A stretch of 64,000 nucleotides of DNA from Thalassoroseus pseudoceratinae (GTDB taxonomy: Bacteria > Planctomycetota > Planctomycetia > Planctomycetales > Planctomycetaceae). Position numbers and translations under genes: made by a program. Of the stretch, positions 36,311 to 44,562 are shown in pieces; positions within the stretch are counted from its first letter, which is position 1, and each line of letters begins with the position of its first letter. The stretch spans positions 62,001-126,000 of the forward strand of contig NZ_JAALXT010000001.1 in the NCBI RefSeq assembly GCF_011634775.1, given 5' to 3'. The notes under the pieces are model-generated. The model did not search any database and was not told the origin of the DNA. It saw only the letters and a program-made list of their open reading frames with translations.

Positions 36311-39300
36311 TTACGACAACTCGTATTTTTTCAACTTGCTGTAAAACGTGCTTCGCGGAATACCCAGCATGCGAGCAGCCTCGGCTTTGTTGCCGTCACA
36401 TTGATTCAATGCTTGCTCAAGTGACTCCCGCTCTTGAGCACTCTTCGATTCCGGACGTCCCCGCCGACTACGCCTTGGTGGACGCTTCACGATCTTCCGC
36501 GACTCCTCGTCACTGGATTCGGACTCCGCAACGGCTTCCTGATGCTCTGGAATCTCCGTCGGGAGTGTTTCTAACCGCTCGCGTCGCGGGTTCGCTTTCG
36601 ATATCGGTAGCGGAAGCTCTTTCAAGGTGATCCGACCATCTTCGGCGAGCACACTGGCCCGTTCGATGACGTTTTCCAGTTCCCGAATATTCCCTGGCCA
36701 ATCATATCGTTCCAAGGCCGCCATCGCTTCCGATTGCAAATTGCGACGCGGGAGCTTCTGCCGATTGGCCACCTGCGTCAGAAAGTGCATAGCCAATTCC
36801 GGAATGTCTCCCCGGCGTTCTCGAAGCGGCGGGAGCGTCAAGCTGATCACGTTCAGCCGATAGAACAAATCTTCCCGAAACTTCCCTTGAGAAATTAGTC
36901 GTTCCAAGTTTTGGTGGGTCGCTGTAATCAGGCGGACATCGACATGCACCGTGCGATTTCCCCCCACTGGCTCGAAGCACCGTTCCTGCAAGACCCGCAG
37001 CAATTTGATTTGCGTTTCCAGAGAAATGTCGCCGATTTCATCAAGGAACAACGTGCCTCCGTTGGCCAACTCGAACCGCCCAGTTCGGTTGTCGCTCGCG
37101 CCGGTGAATGCCCCTTTGACGTGGCCAAAGAGTTCACTTTCCAACAATCCCGGTGAAAGTGCCGCACAGTGCACACGGACCAATGGGCCATCTTTTCGCG
37201 GACTATTGTCGTGCAGAAGCCGCGCGAGAATTTCCTTACCCGTGCCGCTTTCACCGCGAATCAACACTGACGATTCACTCGCAGCAACCTTCTGAGCGGT
37301 GTCAAGAACGGATCGAATACGCGGGCTACTTCCCTTGAACGAATCGCGGCGGAACGCTGGTGCCCCCGCAGACTCCTTCACTTCAATATCCGGTTGATGA
37401 ACCCGCGCGAGTTCTCCTTCGAGCACATGAATTAACTGCTGTTGCTCTTTGAGTTTCAAGAATCTTGCGTTCAATTCATCATTGAGCCGCGTGATGTTCT
37501 GATCCACAATGCGAGCATTTTGCAATGCCAACGTGGCAATCTGCGCGACCGAATTGAGAAACGCCAGGTCTTCGGAACTGAACCCGGTCAACCGCTTGCC
37601 GCCCAGGAATATCAGTCCCTCCGTTTGTGCTCCCGCTCGCAAGCGATAGACGAGATCCATCTTCAATTCGTCGATGACCCGTTGCTCGGGTGGGAGGATT
37701 GTTCCAGAAGCGGGCACACGCTGGATCGCGCCCTCCTCTCGAACATGCTCCAAGAACGAAACTTGCGGCCGAATATTTGGGTCAGCGCTAGAGACACCTC
37801 GTGAAGCACTCAGATAGAACGGGCCATCCGGTTCTGTTTGCAAATACAACAGCCCACGTTCGACCCCCAAACCATCATGGCAAAACTGAAGAACCATCTC
37901 ACTGACGGACTGCGTATCGCCAAGCCGTCCTTTGGCAGCGTTGATCTGACTGACGACGGTATCCAATCTCGAATTTTCACGAAAAAAGCGTTGGTCGATC
38001 AGATGTTGCACCAAGTCGCGCAGCCACAGCAGAAGCAGAACACAGACCGAGCAAACCATTGCGATAATGAGTGCTTGCTGCACGGAAATCGTGATTCGCA
38101 ACCATTGCGGCAGCAGAATGCTCGCCCCAATCGTGAGACTAATCACCGCCGTCAACAGGTTGCTCGCTAGATAGTAGAGAACGTCGCGACTAACCGACTG
38201 CCGGACGAACATCAACTTGTGACGGACAATCGTGACCGAGTACGCGAACATGAACGCCAGACTCGCCAAGAACAAAGGCCACCTGGCCGCTCCGGTGGCA
38301 AAATCGCTTTCTCGCGTCAGCCCAATGACCAATGTCGCGAAGAGCAACAAGCCAGCCACTCCGCCTCCCAAACAAATCCAACGCAGTTGGCTCTTCTCAG
38401 ACGCATCGCGAACGTTCCGGTAACTCAGAAACACGGTCGCCAAATTCAACACCAAGTAGGCCGCTGCTGCCGCCGAATAGATTCGCACCAACGACCGCAA
38501 AGCATGGAGTTGAAGCAGCAACTCACCGGTTTTCTCTGATCCCGCCTCGTGAAGCGAACCGATTCGAGCCAACTGATAGACAGCGAGGAAGATCATTCCA
38601 ACGGGAATGGCATAGATCGCGGTCAGTGTCGAGACGGGAAAATGTTGAAAAAACCGCTTCGGGCGAGGAAATAGCAAGAAGAAGTGCAATCCGATGGGTG
38701 GAGTCATTGCCAAACAAATAACGAGCGGCAACAGCAGCCACCAATTCGCCGAGACAATCCACCAGTGTTGCCCGGCGACATACGCGCCGAGCGTGATCGT
38801 GCACATCAGAAAGAAGATTCGGACCGTACGATCAAACGGCCGCTGCCACAATGCCCATCCTGATAAGACACAGAACCCGACCTGCAACACAAACCATACG
38901 AGCGACAACGCCAGCTCTTGAAATGGCAGTGACTGAACTTTCAGCCAGGTCGTTTGCGTTTGCCAGCTCTCCGGTTCTGCCCCAAGTATGGACGACGCAA
39001 ACTCGACTTCCACCCATCGTCCGCTATCCGTGACATCGATCAGCGTGGGGAGACCTAATCGATCCATCTCCTGGAGCAAGCCTGGTTCGAAACCTGCCGG
39101 CAGATGCCCTCCGACGGGGATTTTACTTGATCTCAGTCGATCGATGCTTTGGACGAAGTCAACCGAACTGTAGATCGGTTGATCGCCAATCCTCAACAAT
39201 CGGGCACCAGAGGCCAATCGTGGCCCGCTAGAAACAATGTTTGAAGTGGTCCGAATCTCCACTCCCAAAGGTTCCCCGACCGCATCCTGGAGATCCCGAT

Positions 39301-39421
39301 CAACCAGAACCGTTCGAACCCCCAAATCTGGACTCGTTGCGACGAATCCGATTGCCAAGACGGCATAGATAAAGGTCAACGCGCCGACAAGGAGGGTAAT
39401 TCGACTGCGGAATCGAAACAT
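36311..39421 (-). CDS. Membrane-anchored sigma-54-dependent transcriptional activator
   Basis: A 1036-aa activator that opens sigma-54 RNA polymerase promoters. N-terminal part: TM1 (TLLVGALTFIYAVLAIGFVA), an extracytoplasmic segment with a PDZ-like GARLLRIGDQPIYSSVDFVQ, then a block of about eight TM helices (residues ~170-480). Next come a GAF domain (~520-680; LYLQTEPDGPFYLSASRG, GLIFLGGKRLTGFSSEDLAF) and a coiled coil. The AAA+ domain has Walker A GESGTGKE (723-730), an intact GAFTGA loop (770-775) that contacts sigma-54, and Walker B TLFLDEIGD (D794, E795). A basic linker (KRPPRRSRRGRPESK) leads to a Fis HTH (NKAEAARMLGIPRSTFYSKL). The ATG at 39421 is preferred to TTG at 39427. Most such activators are soluble; this one is fixed in the membrane. 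Confidence 0.95.
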   Translation of the reverse strand: MFRFRSRITLLVGALTFIYAVLAIGFVATSPDLGVRTVLVDRDLQDAVGEPLGVEIRTTSNIVSSGPRLASGARLLRIGDQPIYSSVDFVQSIDRLRSSKIPVGGHLPAGFEPGLLQEMDRLGLPTLIDVTDSGRWVEVEFASSILGAEPESWQTQTTWLKVQSLPFQELALSLVWFVLQVGFCVLSGWALWQRPFDRTVRIFFLMCTITLGAYVAGQHWWIVSANWWLLLPLVICLAMTPPIGLHFFLLFPRPKRFFQHFPVSTLTAIYAIPVGMIFLAVYQLARIGSLHEAGSEKTGELLLQLHALRSLVRIYSAAAAAYLVLNLATVFLSYRNVRDASEKSQLRWICLGGGVAGLLLFATLVIGLTRESDFATGAARWPLFLASLAFMFAYSVTIVRHKLMFVRQSVSRDVLYYLASNLLTAVISLTIGASILLPQWLRITISVQQALIIAMVCSVCVLLLLWLRDLVQHLIDQRFFRENSRLDTVVSQINAAKGRLGDTQSVSEMVLQFCHDGLGVERGLLYLQTEPDGPFYLSASRGVSSADPNIRPQVSFLEHVREEGAIQRVPASGTILPPEQRVIDELKMDLVYRLRAGAQTEGLIFLGGKRLTGFSSEDLAFLNSVAQIATLALQNARIVDQNITRLNDELNARFLKLKEQQQLIHVLEGELARVHQPDIEVKESAGAPAFRRDSFKGSSPRIRSVLDTAQKVAASESSVLIRGESGTGKEILARLLHDNSPRKDGPLVRVHCAALSPGLLESELFGHVKGAFTGASDNRTGRFELANGGTLFLDEIGDISLETQIKLLRVLQERCFEPVGGNRTVHVDVRLITATHQNLERLISQGKFREDLFYRLNVISLTLPPLRERRGDIPELAMHFLTQVANRQKLPRRNLQSEAMAALERYDWPGNIRELENVIERASVLAEDGRITLKELPLPISKANPRRERLETLPTEIPEHQEAVAESESSDEESRKIVKRPPRRSRRGRPESKSAQERESLEQALNQCDGNKAEAARMLGIPRSTFYSKLKKYELS

Positions 39422-39668
39422 GGACAAAGTTCACTGCGCCGAAGAATAGTTTCAATCGATCCCAGTGTAATTGCCCAGCGCCGAAACTACAATTCTCGGC
39501 GCCGACAAAACGCGCCAATAAAATATCGGCCGGATACGTGACGGCTCGATGCACGAAACGACAACAGACAAACCAAATGCCACAAACACTTTAAAAACAA
39601 CAACTTACAGAATAAAACCAACTAATCCTGCATCTACACATTTCTTCGACAAGTAGAAAACAAAGATT

Positions 39669-39685
39669 TTGGCACACAACCTGCT
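39669..39685 (+). promoter_or_regulatory. Candidate sigma-54 (-24/-12) promoter, plus strand
   Basis: TTGGCACA-CAAC-CTGCT matches TTGGCACR-N4-TTGCW except one T to C in the -12 box; GG and GC are ten bases apart as required. It lies about 250 bp upstream of, and pointing away from, the membrane-bound sigma-54 activator. The next plus-strand gene on that side is the DUF434 gene 660 bp away; a nearer transcript may be non-coding or antisense to the small ORF at 39917-40165. The surrounding sequence (39540-39910) is AT-rich and holds no supported gene. Confidence 0.4.
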
Positions 39686-39916
39686 CTCATACTTCTGGTG
39701 TCCAATATGGACAACTCAAAATTCTGCCCAGCTAAGCCTTCGAGAAAGACCAAAACACCTAACCTGTTGCAAACTCACCCCTGATTGCAGCTCGACCCAC
39801 TCTGCAACCAGTTCCCCATTTCCCATTTGCAACAAACTTGGTGTTCTTTTCTCGGAGGCTTTTCTTCTATCCGTCACACGGGCAGCACTTCGCTGGCAAA
39901 GACCATCTCTCAGATT

Positions 39917-40165
39917 CTATTCATCACAATGAATCACTCGCCAACCGTCTTGCGTGGACGTTGTCGGTTGGGTCATATCAAGTCGCATCAGCTTTTCGAT
40001 CAGTTCGTTTTCTCGGCCCTGCCATTCCTGATGCCATTCTGAGTTGAGCGTTTGGGCATTGTATTGTGATTCTTCGCTGCCTCCGTTCAGACGGCTTGCC
40101 AGTTGCTCCAGTCGGCCGATTGCATTCTCCAATCGAACTCGGTCATTATCTGATGCGCAGACCAT
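39917..40165 (-). CDS. Small hypothetical protein, predicted helical
   Basis: This 82-aa open frame starts MVCASDNDRVRLENAIGRLE and continues with QLASRLNGGS. It is charged and helix-forming, with a leucine/isoleucine heptad pattern over residues 9-28 and again over GRENELIEKLMRLD. AGGGAG six bases before the ATG at 40165 supports translation. No signal peptide, TM or known domain is visible. It lies between the sigma-54 activator and the divergent DUF434 gene. I do not recognise it; it could still be a chance frame. Confidence 0.5.
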   Translation of the reverse strand: MVCASDNDRVRLENAIGRLEQLASRLNGGSEESQYNAQTLNSEWHQEWQGRENELIEKLMRLDMTQPTTSTQDGWRVIHCDE

Positions 40166-40345
40166 TCGTCTCTCCCTCGCTATCATTTCGATCAGAACTC
40201 ACTTTCCACTAGCTACTGATTTCGGCTGTCAAACTGAGTCAGTTGAGAAAAACTCGCAAGATACAGCGACTTCAGAAGACCTGGCAAAGAATTCGGGTTC
40301 TGATGAGGAGTTTTTCAGGTAATCTTGGTTAGGTCTGAAATTTCT

Positions 40346-41089
40346 ATGGCGGACTTAAGAAAGCACCGTGGACCGCATCCTCACGATGCTTCCTTCTTTT
40401 GCGAAACGCATCAGGACACTCACAGAGTCGCGGTCGAGCATCTCTCATGGCTGCTCTCGCGTGAATACAGTGTTCGCTCGGCTCTCAAACTGGTCGGTGA
40501 CCGATTCCAATTGACCGATCGACAGAGAACCGCTGTCATTCGTTCTAGTTGCAGCGATTGGTCTCTTCACCGCCGAGCGAGACACCAAGTGGAACTCAGA
40601 GATTTACCGGGGCAGGTGCTTGCGATTGATGGATTCAATCTCATCACCACATTAGAAGCCGCACTGGCCGGTGGAGTCGTGCTTATGGGGCGAGACCATG
40701 TGGCTCGCGATATGGCGAGCATGCATGGAAGTTACCGAAAGGTCGAGGAAACCCGTCCGGCGCTATTGTTGCTGGGAGAGTTTCTGTCCCAACACCAAAT
40801 AACGGACTGTCACTGGTTGCTCGATCGGCCCGTCTCCAATAGCGGTCGATTGGCACGGTTAATTCGAGAGGTTGCCGCCGCGAACCGGTGGTGTTGGTCA
40901 GCCGAATTGGTCAACGATCCAGACGCATTGCTCAAAGTCGAGAAAGAAGTCGTCGTGAGTGCCGACAGTGCCATCCTCGATACTTCTGATCGTTGGGTCA
41001 ATCTGGCACGGGCGGTCATCGAGCAATGCATTCCTGATGCCTGGATTTTCAACCTGGCGTCGGACGATCCACTGGAGCAGGGTGGATGA
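40346..41089 (+). CDS. DUF434 (with DUF5616-like C-terminus) protein
   Basis: A 247-aa protein of unknown function. The DUF434 region covers the first ~75 residues (AVEHLSWLLSREYSVRSALK, LVGDRFQLTDRQRTAVIRSS), followed by a C-terminal nuclease- or kinase-like alpha/beta domain recognised in the same proteins (LAIDGFNLITTLEAALAGGV, DCHWLLDRPVSNSGRLARLI, VVSADSAILDTSDRWVNLAR). The Asp in AIDGFN and DRPVSNSGR could be metal or phosphate ligands, as in PIN/NYN-like folds, but this is inference. The ATG at 40346 is preferred to a TTG at 40325. A hairpin follows 15 bp after the stop, but its T-run points to the other strand. Confidence 0.85.
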   Translation: MADLRKHRGPHPHDASFFCETHQDTHRVAVEHLSWLLSREYSVRSALKLVGDRFQLTDRQRTAVIRSSCSDWSLHRRARHQVELRDLPGQVLAIDGFNLITTLEAALAGGVVLMGRDHVARDMASMHGSYRKVEETRPALLLLGEFLSQHQITDCHWLLDRPVSNSGRLARLIREVAAANRWCWSAELVNDPDALLKVEKEVVVSADSAILDTSDRWVNLARAVIEQCIPDAWIFNLASDDPLEQGG

Positions 41090-41103
41090 TGGACACAAAA
41101 AAA

Positions 41104-41131
41104 CCGCAACACCTCGATGGAGGTGTTGCGG
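41104..41131 (-). terminator. Minus-strand intrinsic terminator
   Basis: CCGCAACACCTC and GAGGTGTTGCGG form a perfect 12-bp stem with a four-base loop. On the minus strand the hairpin is followed by TTTTTTT; on the plus strand there is no T-run. It therefore ends transcripts coming from the minus-strand region 41169-41693. Confidence 0.85.
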
Positions 41132-41168
41132 TCGTGGTCCGGTTTGTGATTGCGACGGTGGGGTCGCT

Positions 41169-41405
41169 TTAAGAACGCCTGACTACCAACCGTCTCGAAC
41201 AATGCCGGACGTATTGGGGGACGAAGCCAGGTCGATAAGTTGTTTCTGGCACCTCCGACGGAATCGTTGCAAGCCAGACCACGGTCATCGTCAATTTATG
41301 CCACTGAGTTTTGTCCGGTGTATTGCTCACCATATGAAACCGAACGAACTCAGCGGTAGACCATTCATCGGCATTCGTGGCGTGATGATACGCCAGAAAA
41401 TCCAA
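41169..41405 (-). CDS. Unrecognised ORF, possibly broken gene
   Basis: The minus strand reads LDFLAYHHATNADEWSTAEF, then VRFHMVSNTPDKTQW and so on for 78 codons, with protein-like composition. The only available start is TTG at 41405. Upstream, the same frame continues with LGKALEI but meets TGA at 41436-41438; beyond it the frame reads DRVTERLKNDGQSLACSR and remains open to the TAA of the 56-aa membrane protein at 41523. A perfect terminator follows 38 bp after the stop. Either the gene is short with a rare start, or it is a gene interrupted by a stop. I do not recognise a family. Confidence 0.35.
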   Translation of the reverse strand: MDFLAYHHATNADEWSTAEFVRFHMVSNTPDKTQWHKLTMTVVWLATIPSEVPETTYRPGFVPQYVRHCSRRLVVRRS

Positions 41406-41522
41406 AATCTCGAGAGCTTTGCCTAACCGGAATGTTCAACGTGAACATGCCAAACTCTGGCCGTCATTTTTGAGTCGTTCCGTCACACGATCGGAATTGT
41501 CGAAGGTCCGCCGTCGTTCCCA

Positions 41523-41693
41523 TTATTGTCCCGGCTTCTTGGTACCGCTTTTCATCAAGATATAGCCGAACAGACCGATGCTGATCAGCAGCGAACCGTA
41601 ACCCATTGGTGTCATGTTGTGCCATTGCTTGGCAAGAAAGTTGCCGTAATAGCGAACATAGTAGGAGAGTGTGTAAAGTATGCTATCAAGCAT
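41523..41693 (-). CDS. Small single-pass membrane protein (56 aa)
   Basis: MLDSILYTLSYYVRYYGNFL leads into AKQWHNMTPMGYGSLLISIG and one TM helix (SLLISIGLFGYILM), ending with basic residues (KSGTKKPGQ). An aromatic amphipathic N-terminal helix plus a C-terminal TM helix suggests an inner-membrane peptide. The ATG at 41693 is preferred over starts up to 41747, which add a Cys/Lys-rich segment without support. I have the impression of a conserved planctomycete small protein, but no function is known. It lies downstream of proB by 212 bp on the same strand. Confidence 0.65.
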   Translation of the reverse strand: MLDSILYTLSYYVRYYGNFLAKQWHNMTPMGYGSLLISIGLFGYILMKSGTKKPGQ

Positions 41694-41905
41694 GAAAACA
41701 CCGAAATCTTTGCCGGATGGGATGCAACGTTTTTTTGGCAAACACAAGCCAAGCCCGCATCTGGGTCCACCGCGAGAGGCTGGCCGCCCCGGTGTCCTAT
41801 GAATCGCTTTAGTTGCTGAACATTGTCAGAGAGTTCAACTTGAGAGAAACCTAGCTCGCCGTTGCATCCTGAGCAAATTGAATCTTCATTTTTTCTGAAA
41901 TTTTC

Positions 41906-43069
41906 TCAATGGTCGGTGACGACCAAATTATCTCGATGCACGAGTTCGGAGTAGGGCAGACATCCGAGAATCATCGTGAAATCTTCGGTGTGGCAACCTT
42001 GGATCTTTCTAGTATCGGCGGCATCGTAGTTCGACAGTCCGCGGGCGAATTCCTGACCGGACTCATCGACGATCGCAACCGCTTCACCGCGTGCATACTC
42101 TCCTTCCACCCGAGTGACCCCGATGGCTAGGAGCGATCGTCCCGACTCGACGATCGCTCGTCGTGCACCGGCATCCACGACGACTCGCCCCTTGGGAGCC
42201 ACGGTATAGCCGATCCAGCGTTTCCAAGCCGGCACGTTCATGCCTTCAGCCATGAACAGGGTGCCGATATCGTCGCCAGCCAGAATTTGCTGAAGCACGT
42301 TGGGACGTGTGCCGTCCGCAATGACGACATTTTCCCCAACGGCGGTTGCCTTGTGAACGGCGTGAAGCTTCGATCGCATGCCTCCGGTGCCTCGCGTGCT
42401 ACCGGTCGCGACCGTGCAATTGAGCAGTTGATTGTCCCAGCGATCAACTAGTGAGATTCGATGGCTATCCGGTTGTGACGGGTCCCCGTCAAACAGTCCG
42501 TCGACCACCGAAAGAATCACCAACAGTGGTTGAGCAAACAAATGAGTGACCATCGCTGCGAGGTGGTCGTTGTCTCCGAACTTGATCTCGTGCACGCTGA
42601 TCGTATCGTTCTCGTTGATAATCGGGACAGCACCGTATTCGAACAGCGTGTGCAATGTGTTGCGAACATTCAAATAGCGAGAACGCTCTTTGAAGTCGCT
42701 AGTAGTCAGCAAGAGTTGAGCTGCGTGATAACCGTGCGGGCGCAGGCAGTCGTCGTACAGACGAATCAGGTGCGCTTGGCCGGTTGCGGCAGCGGCTTGC
42801 AGGTGTGGCAAATCTTTAGGGCGTTCGGTCAGTCCCAACAACCCCATCCCGGCACCGACGGAACCGCTTGTGACAATCACCACCTTCCGCCCGGTTTCTC
42901 GAACGAGATGGATTTGCTCCGCGATGTGCCGAATGCGTTCCACATTCAACGTGTCGTCGGCGTTAGACAGGACGTTCGTCCCAATTTTCACAATCAACGT
43001 CTGAGCGGTTTCCACCACTTCCCGACGAACGAGGCAGGGGAGTTCGGTAGTCGAATCGGATGTACTCAT
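41906..43069 (-). CDS. proB: Glutamate 5-kinase
   Basis: A 387-aa enzyme phosphorylating glutamate in the first step of proline synthesis. The amino-acid kinase domain has [54 protein letters not shown] and [16 protein letters not shown]. Residues from about 285 form the C-terminal PUA domain ([20 protein letters not shown]). Its ATG overlaps the stop of the DUF1501 gene by four bases (ATGA), so it is translated with the DUF1549/1553-DUF1501 operon, an unusual setting for a biosynthetic gene. No proA is in the window. Confidence 0.97.
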   Translation of the reverse strand: MSTSDSTTELPCLVRREVVETAQTLIVKIGTNVLSNADDTLNVERIRHIAEQIHLVRETGRKVVIVTSGSVGAGMGLLGLTERPKDLPHLQAAAATGQAHLIRLYDDCLRPHGYHAAQLLLTTSDFKERSRYLNVRNTLHTLFEYGAVPIINENDTISVHEIKFGDNDHLAAMVTHLFAQPLLVILSVVDGLFDGDPSQPDSHRISLVDRWDNQLLNCTVATGSTRGTGGMRSKLHAVHKATAVGENVVIADGTRPNVLQQILAGDDIGTLFMAEGMNVPAWKRWIGYTVAPKGRVVVDAGARRAIVESGRSLLAIGVTRVEGEYARGEAVAIVDESGQEFARGLSNYDAADTRKIQGCHTEDFTMILGCLPYSELVHRDNLVVTDH

Positions 43070-44526
43070 ATAGTGAACAGGTCTTTCACCGCGTGTCCAT
43101 GCACGTCAGTTAGACGAAATCGTCGTCCTTGGAATTTATAGGTGAGGCGTTCGTGATCGATTCCGAGCAAGTGAAGAATCGTAGCTTGCAGGTCGTGAAC
43201 CGTAACAGGGTTCTCAACGACGTTGTAACCATAGTCGTCCGTGCGTCCATATGACAACCCCTCACGCACGCCACCTCCGGTCATCCAAACAGTATAGGCG
43301 TAGGGATGGTGATCGCGACCGTGCTTTTTGGGGTTATTGATATCCCCTTGACCGAAAGGAGTTCGTCCGAATTCGCCGGCCCAAACGACAAGCGTATCTT
43401 CGAGCAATCCGCGATTGGCCAAATCTTGAACCAAACCGGCCGAGGGTTGGTCGGTATCGCGACACTGGTGGATGAGTTGCGTCGGCAAATTCTGATGCTG
43501 ATCCCAACCGGAGTGCATCAACTGCACAAACCGAACTCCACTCTCCGCGAGTTTCCGAGCCATCAAGCAATTGTATGCGTACGAACCACGTCGCTCGACG
43601 TCGGGACCGTACAAGTCCAGCGTGGCTTTGGTTTCGCGTGAGAGGTCTGTAAGTTCCGGGACACTCTGTTGCATGCGAAACGCCATCTCGTATTGACTGA
43701 TTCGCGTCGCGATTTCCGGATCACCGACGGCGTCGAGACGGTGTTGATTCATCCGCTGCAACCCGTCGAGCAAGTTTCGTCGCACGGCGCGACTCATGCC
43801 TTTGGGATTCGACAGATAGAGTACGGGATCACCGCCGCCCCGAAATTTCACTCCCTGATAGCGTGTCGGCAGGAAACCACTTCCCCAATAGAAATCGTAA
43901 AAGAGTTGCCCACAACTTCCTTCCTGATCCCGCGACGTCATCACGCAGAATGTGGGAAGATCGTCGTTGTCCGAACCAAGCCCGTACGCTAACCACCCGC
44001 CCATGCTAGGACGGCCAGGTTGTTCAGCTCCGGTGAGAAGAAATGTCATCGCCGGAGCATGGTTGACGGCCTCGGCTTTCACGCTTTTTACGAGGCACAG
44101 ACGATCCACAACATTCGCTGTGTGGGGCAGGAAATCGGAAATCCAGGTGCCTGTTTCACCGTGTTGCCGAAAGGGAGCGATCGCACCGAGACAAGGTTTC
44201 CCCCGACCGGCAGTCATTGTGGAAAGTTTTTGCCCTTGATGGACAGATTCGGGGATTTCCTTTCCCCGCTGTTTCGCCAGCAGGGGTTTGTGATCGAAAA
44301 GATCGACGTGTGACGGTGCACCAGACTGCAGTAGCATGATGACCCGCTTCGCACGCGGCTTGAAATGTGGCAAGCCCGGCAGCGCATTGCGATTCAATGA
44401 CGAATCCGCCACCGCTGAGCGATCCGAAAGCAACGTCGCCAAAGCAGCCGTACCGAGTCCGTAGCCGCCCCACCCCAGGATCTCGCGACGGGTGATATTC
44501 CGAAAATGTTCCTGCAACGGATTCAT
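43066..44526 (-). CDS. DUF1501 domain protein, Tat-exported
   Basis: A 486-aa DUF1501 protein. The N-terminus [20 protein letters not shown] is a Tat signal. Family phrases are [60 protein letters not shown] and [19 protein letters not shown]; the His/Asp-rich motif in that last stretch resembles sulfatase/phosphatase metal ligands. The ATG at 44526 is preferred to TTG at 44529. It sits 36 bp after the DUF1549/DUF1553 gene and overlaps proB by four bases, forming a three-gene unit. Confidence 0.94.
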   Translation of the reverse strand: MNPLQEHFRNITRREILGWGGYGLGTAALATLLSDRSAVADSSLNRNALPGLPHFKPRAKRVIMLLQSGAPSHVDLFDHKPLLAKQRGKEIPESVHQGQKLSTMTAGRGKPCLGAIAPFRQHGETGTWISDFLPHTANVVDRLCLVKSVKAEAVNHAPAMTFLLTGAEQPGRPSMGGWLAYGLGSDNDDLPTFCVMTSRDQEGSCGQLFYDFYWGSGFLPTRYQGVKFRGGGDPVLYLSNPKGMSRAVRRNLLDGLQRMNQHRLDAVGDPEIATRISQYEMAFRMQQSVPELTDLSRETKATLDLYGPDVERRGSYAYNCLMARKLAESGVRFVQLMHSGWDQHQNLPTQLIHQCRDTDQPSAGLVQDLANRGLLEDTLVVWAGEFGRTPFGQGDINNPKKHGRDHHPYAYTVWMTGGGVREGLSYGRTDDYGYNVVENPVTVHDLQATILHLLGIDHERLTYKFQGRRFRLTDVHGHAVKDLFTI

Positions 44527-44562
44527 CAATTCACACGCATAAATTTGAGTTCGGTGTGTATT

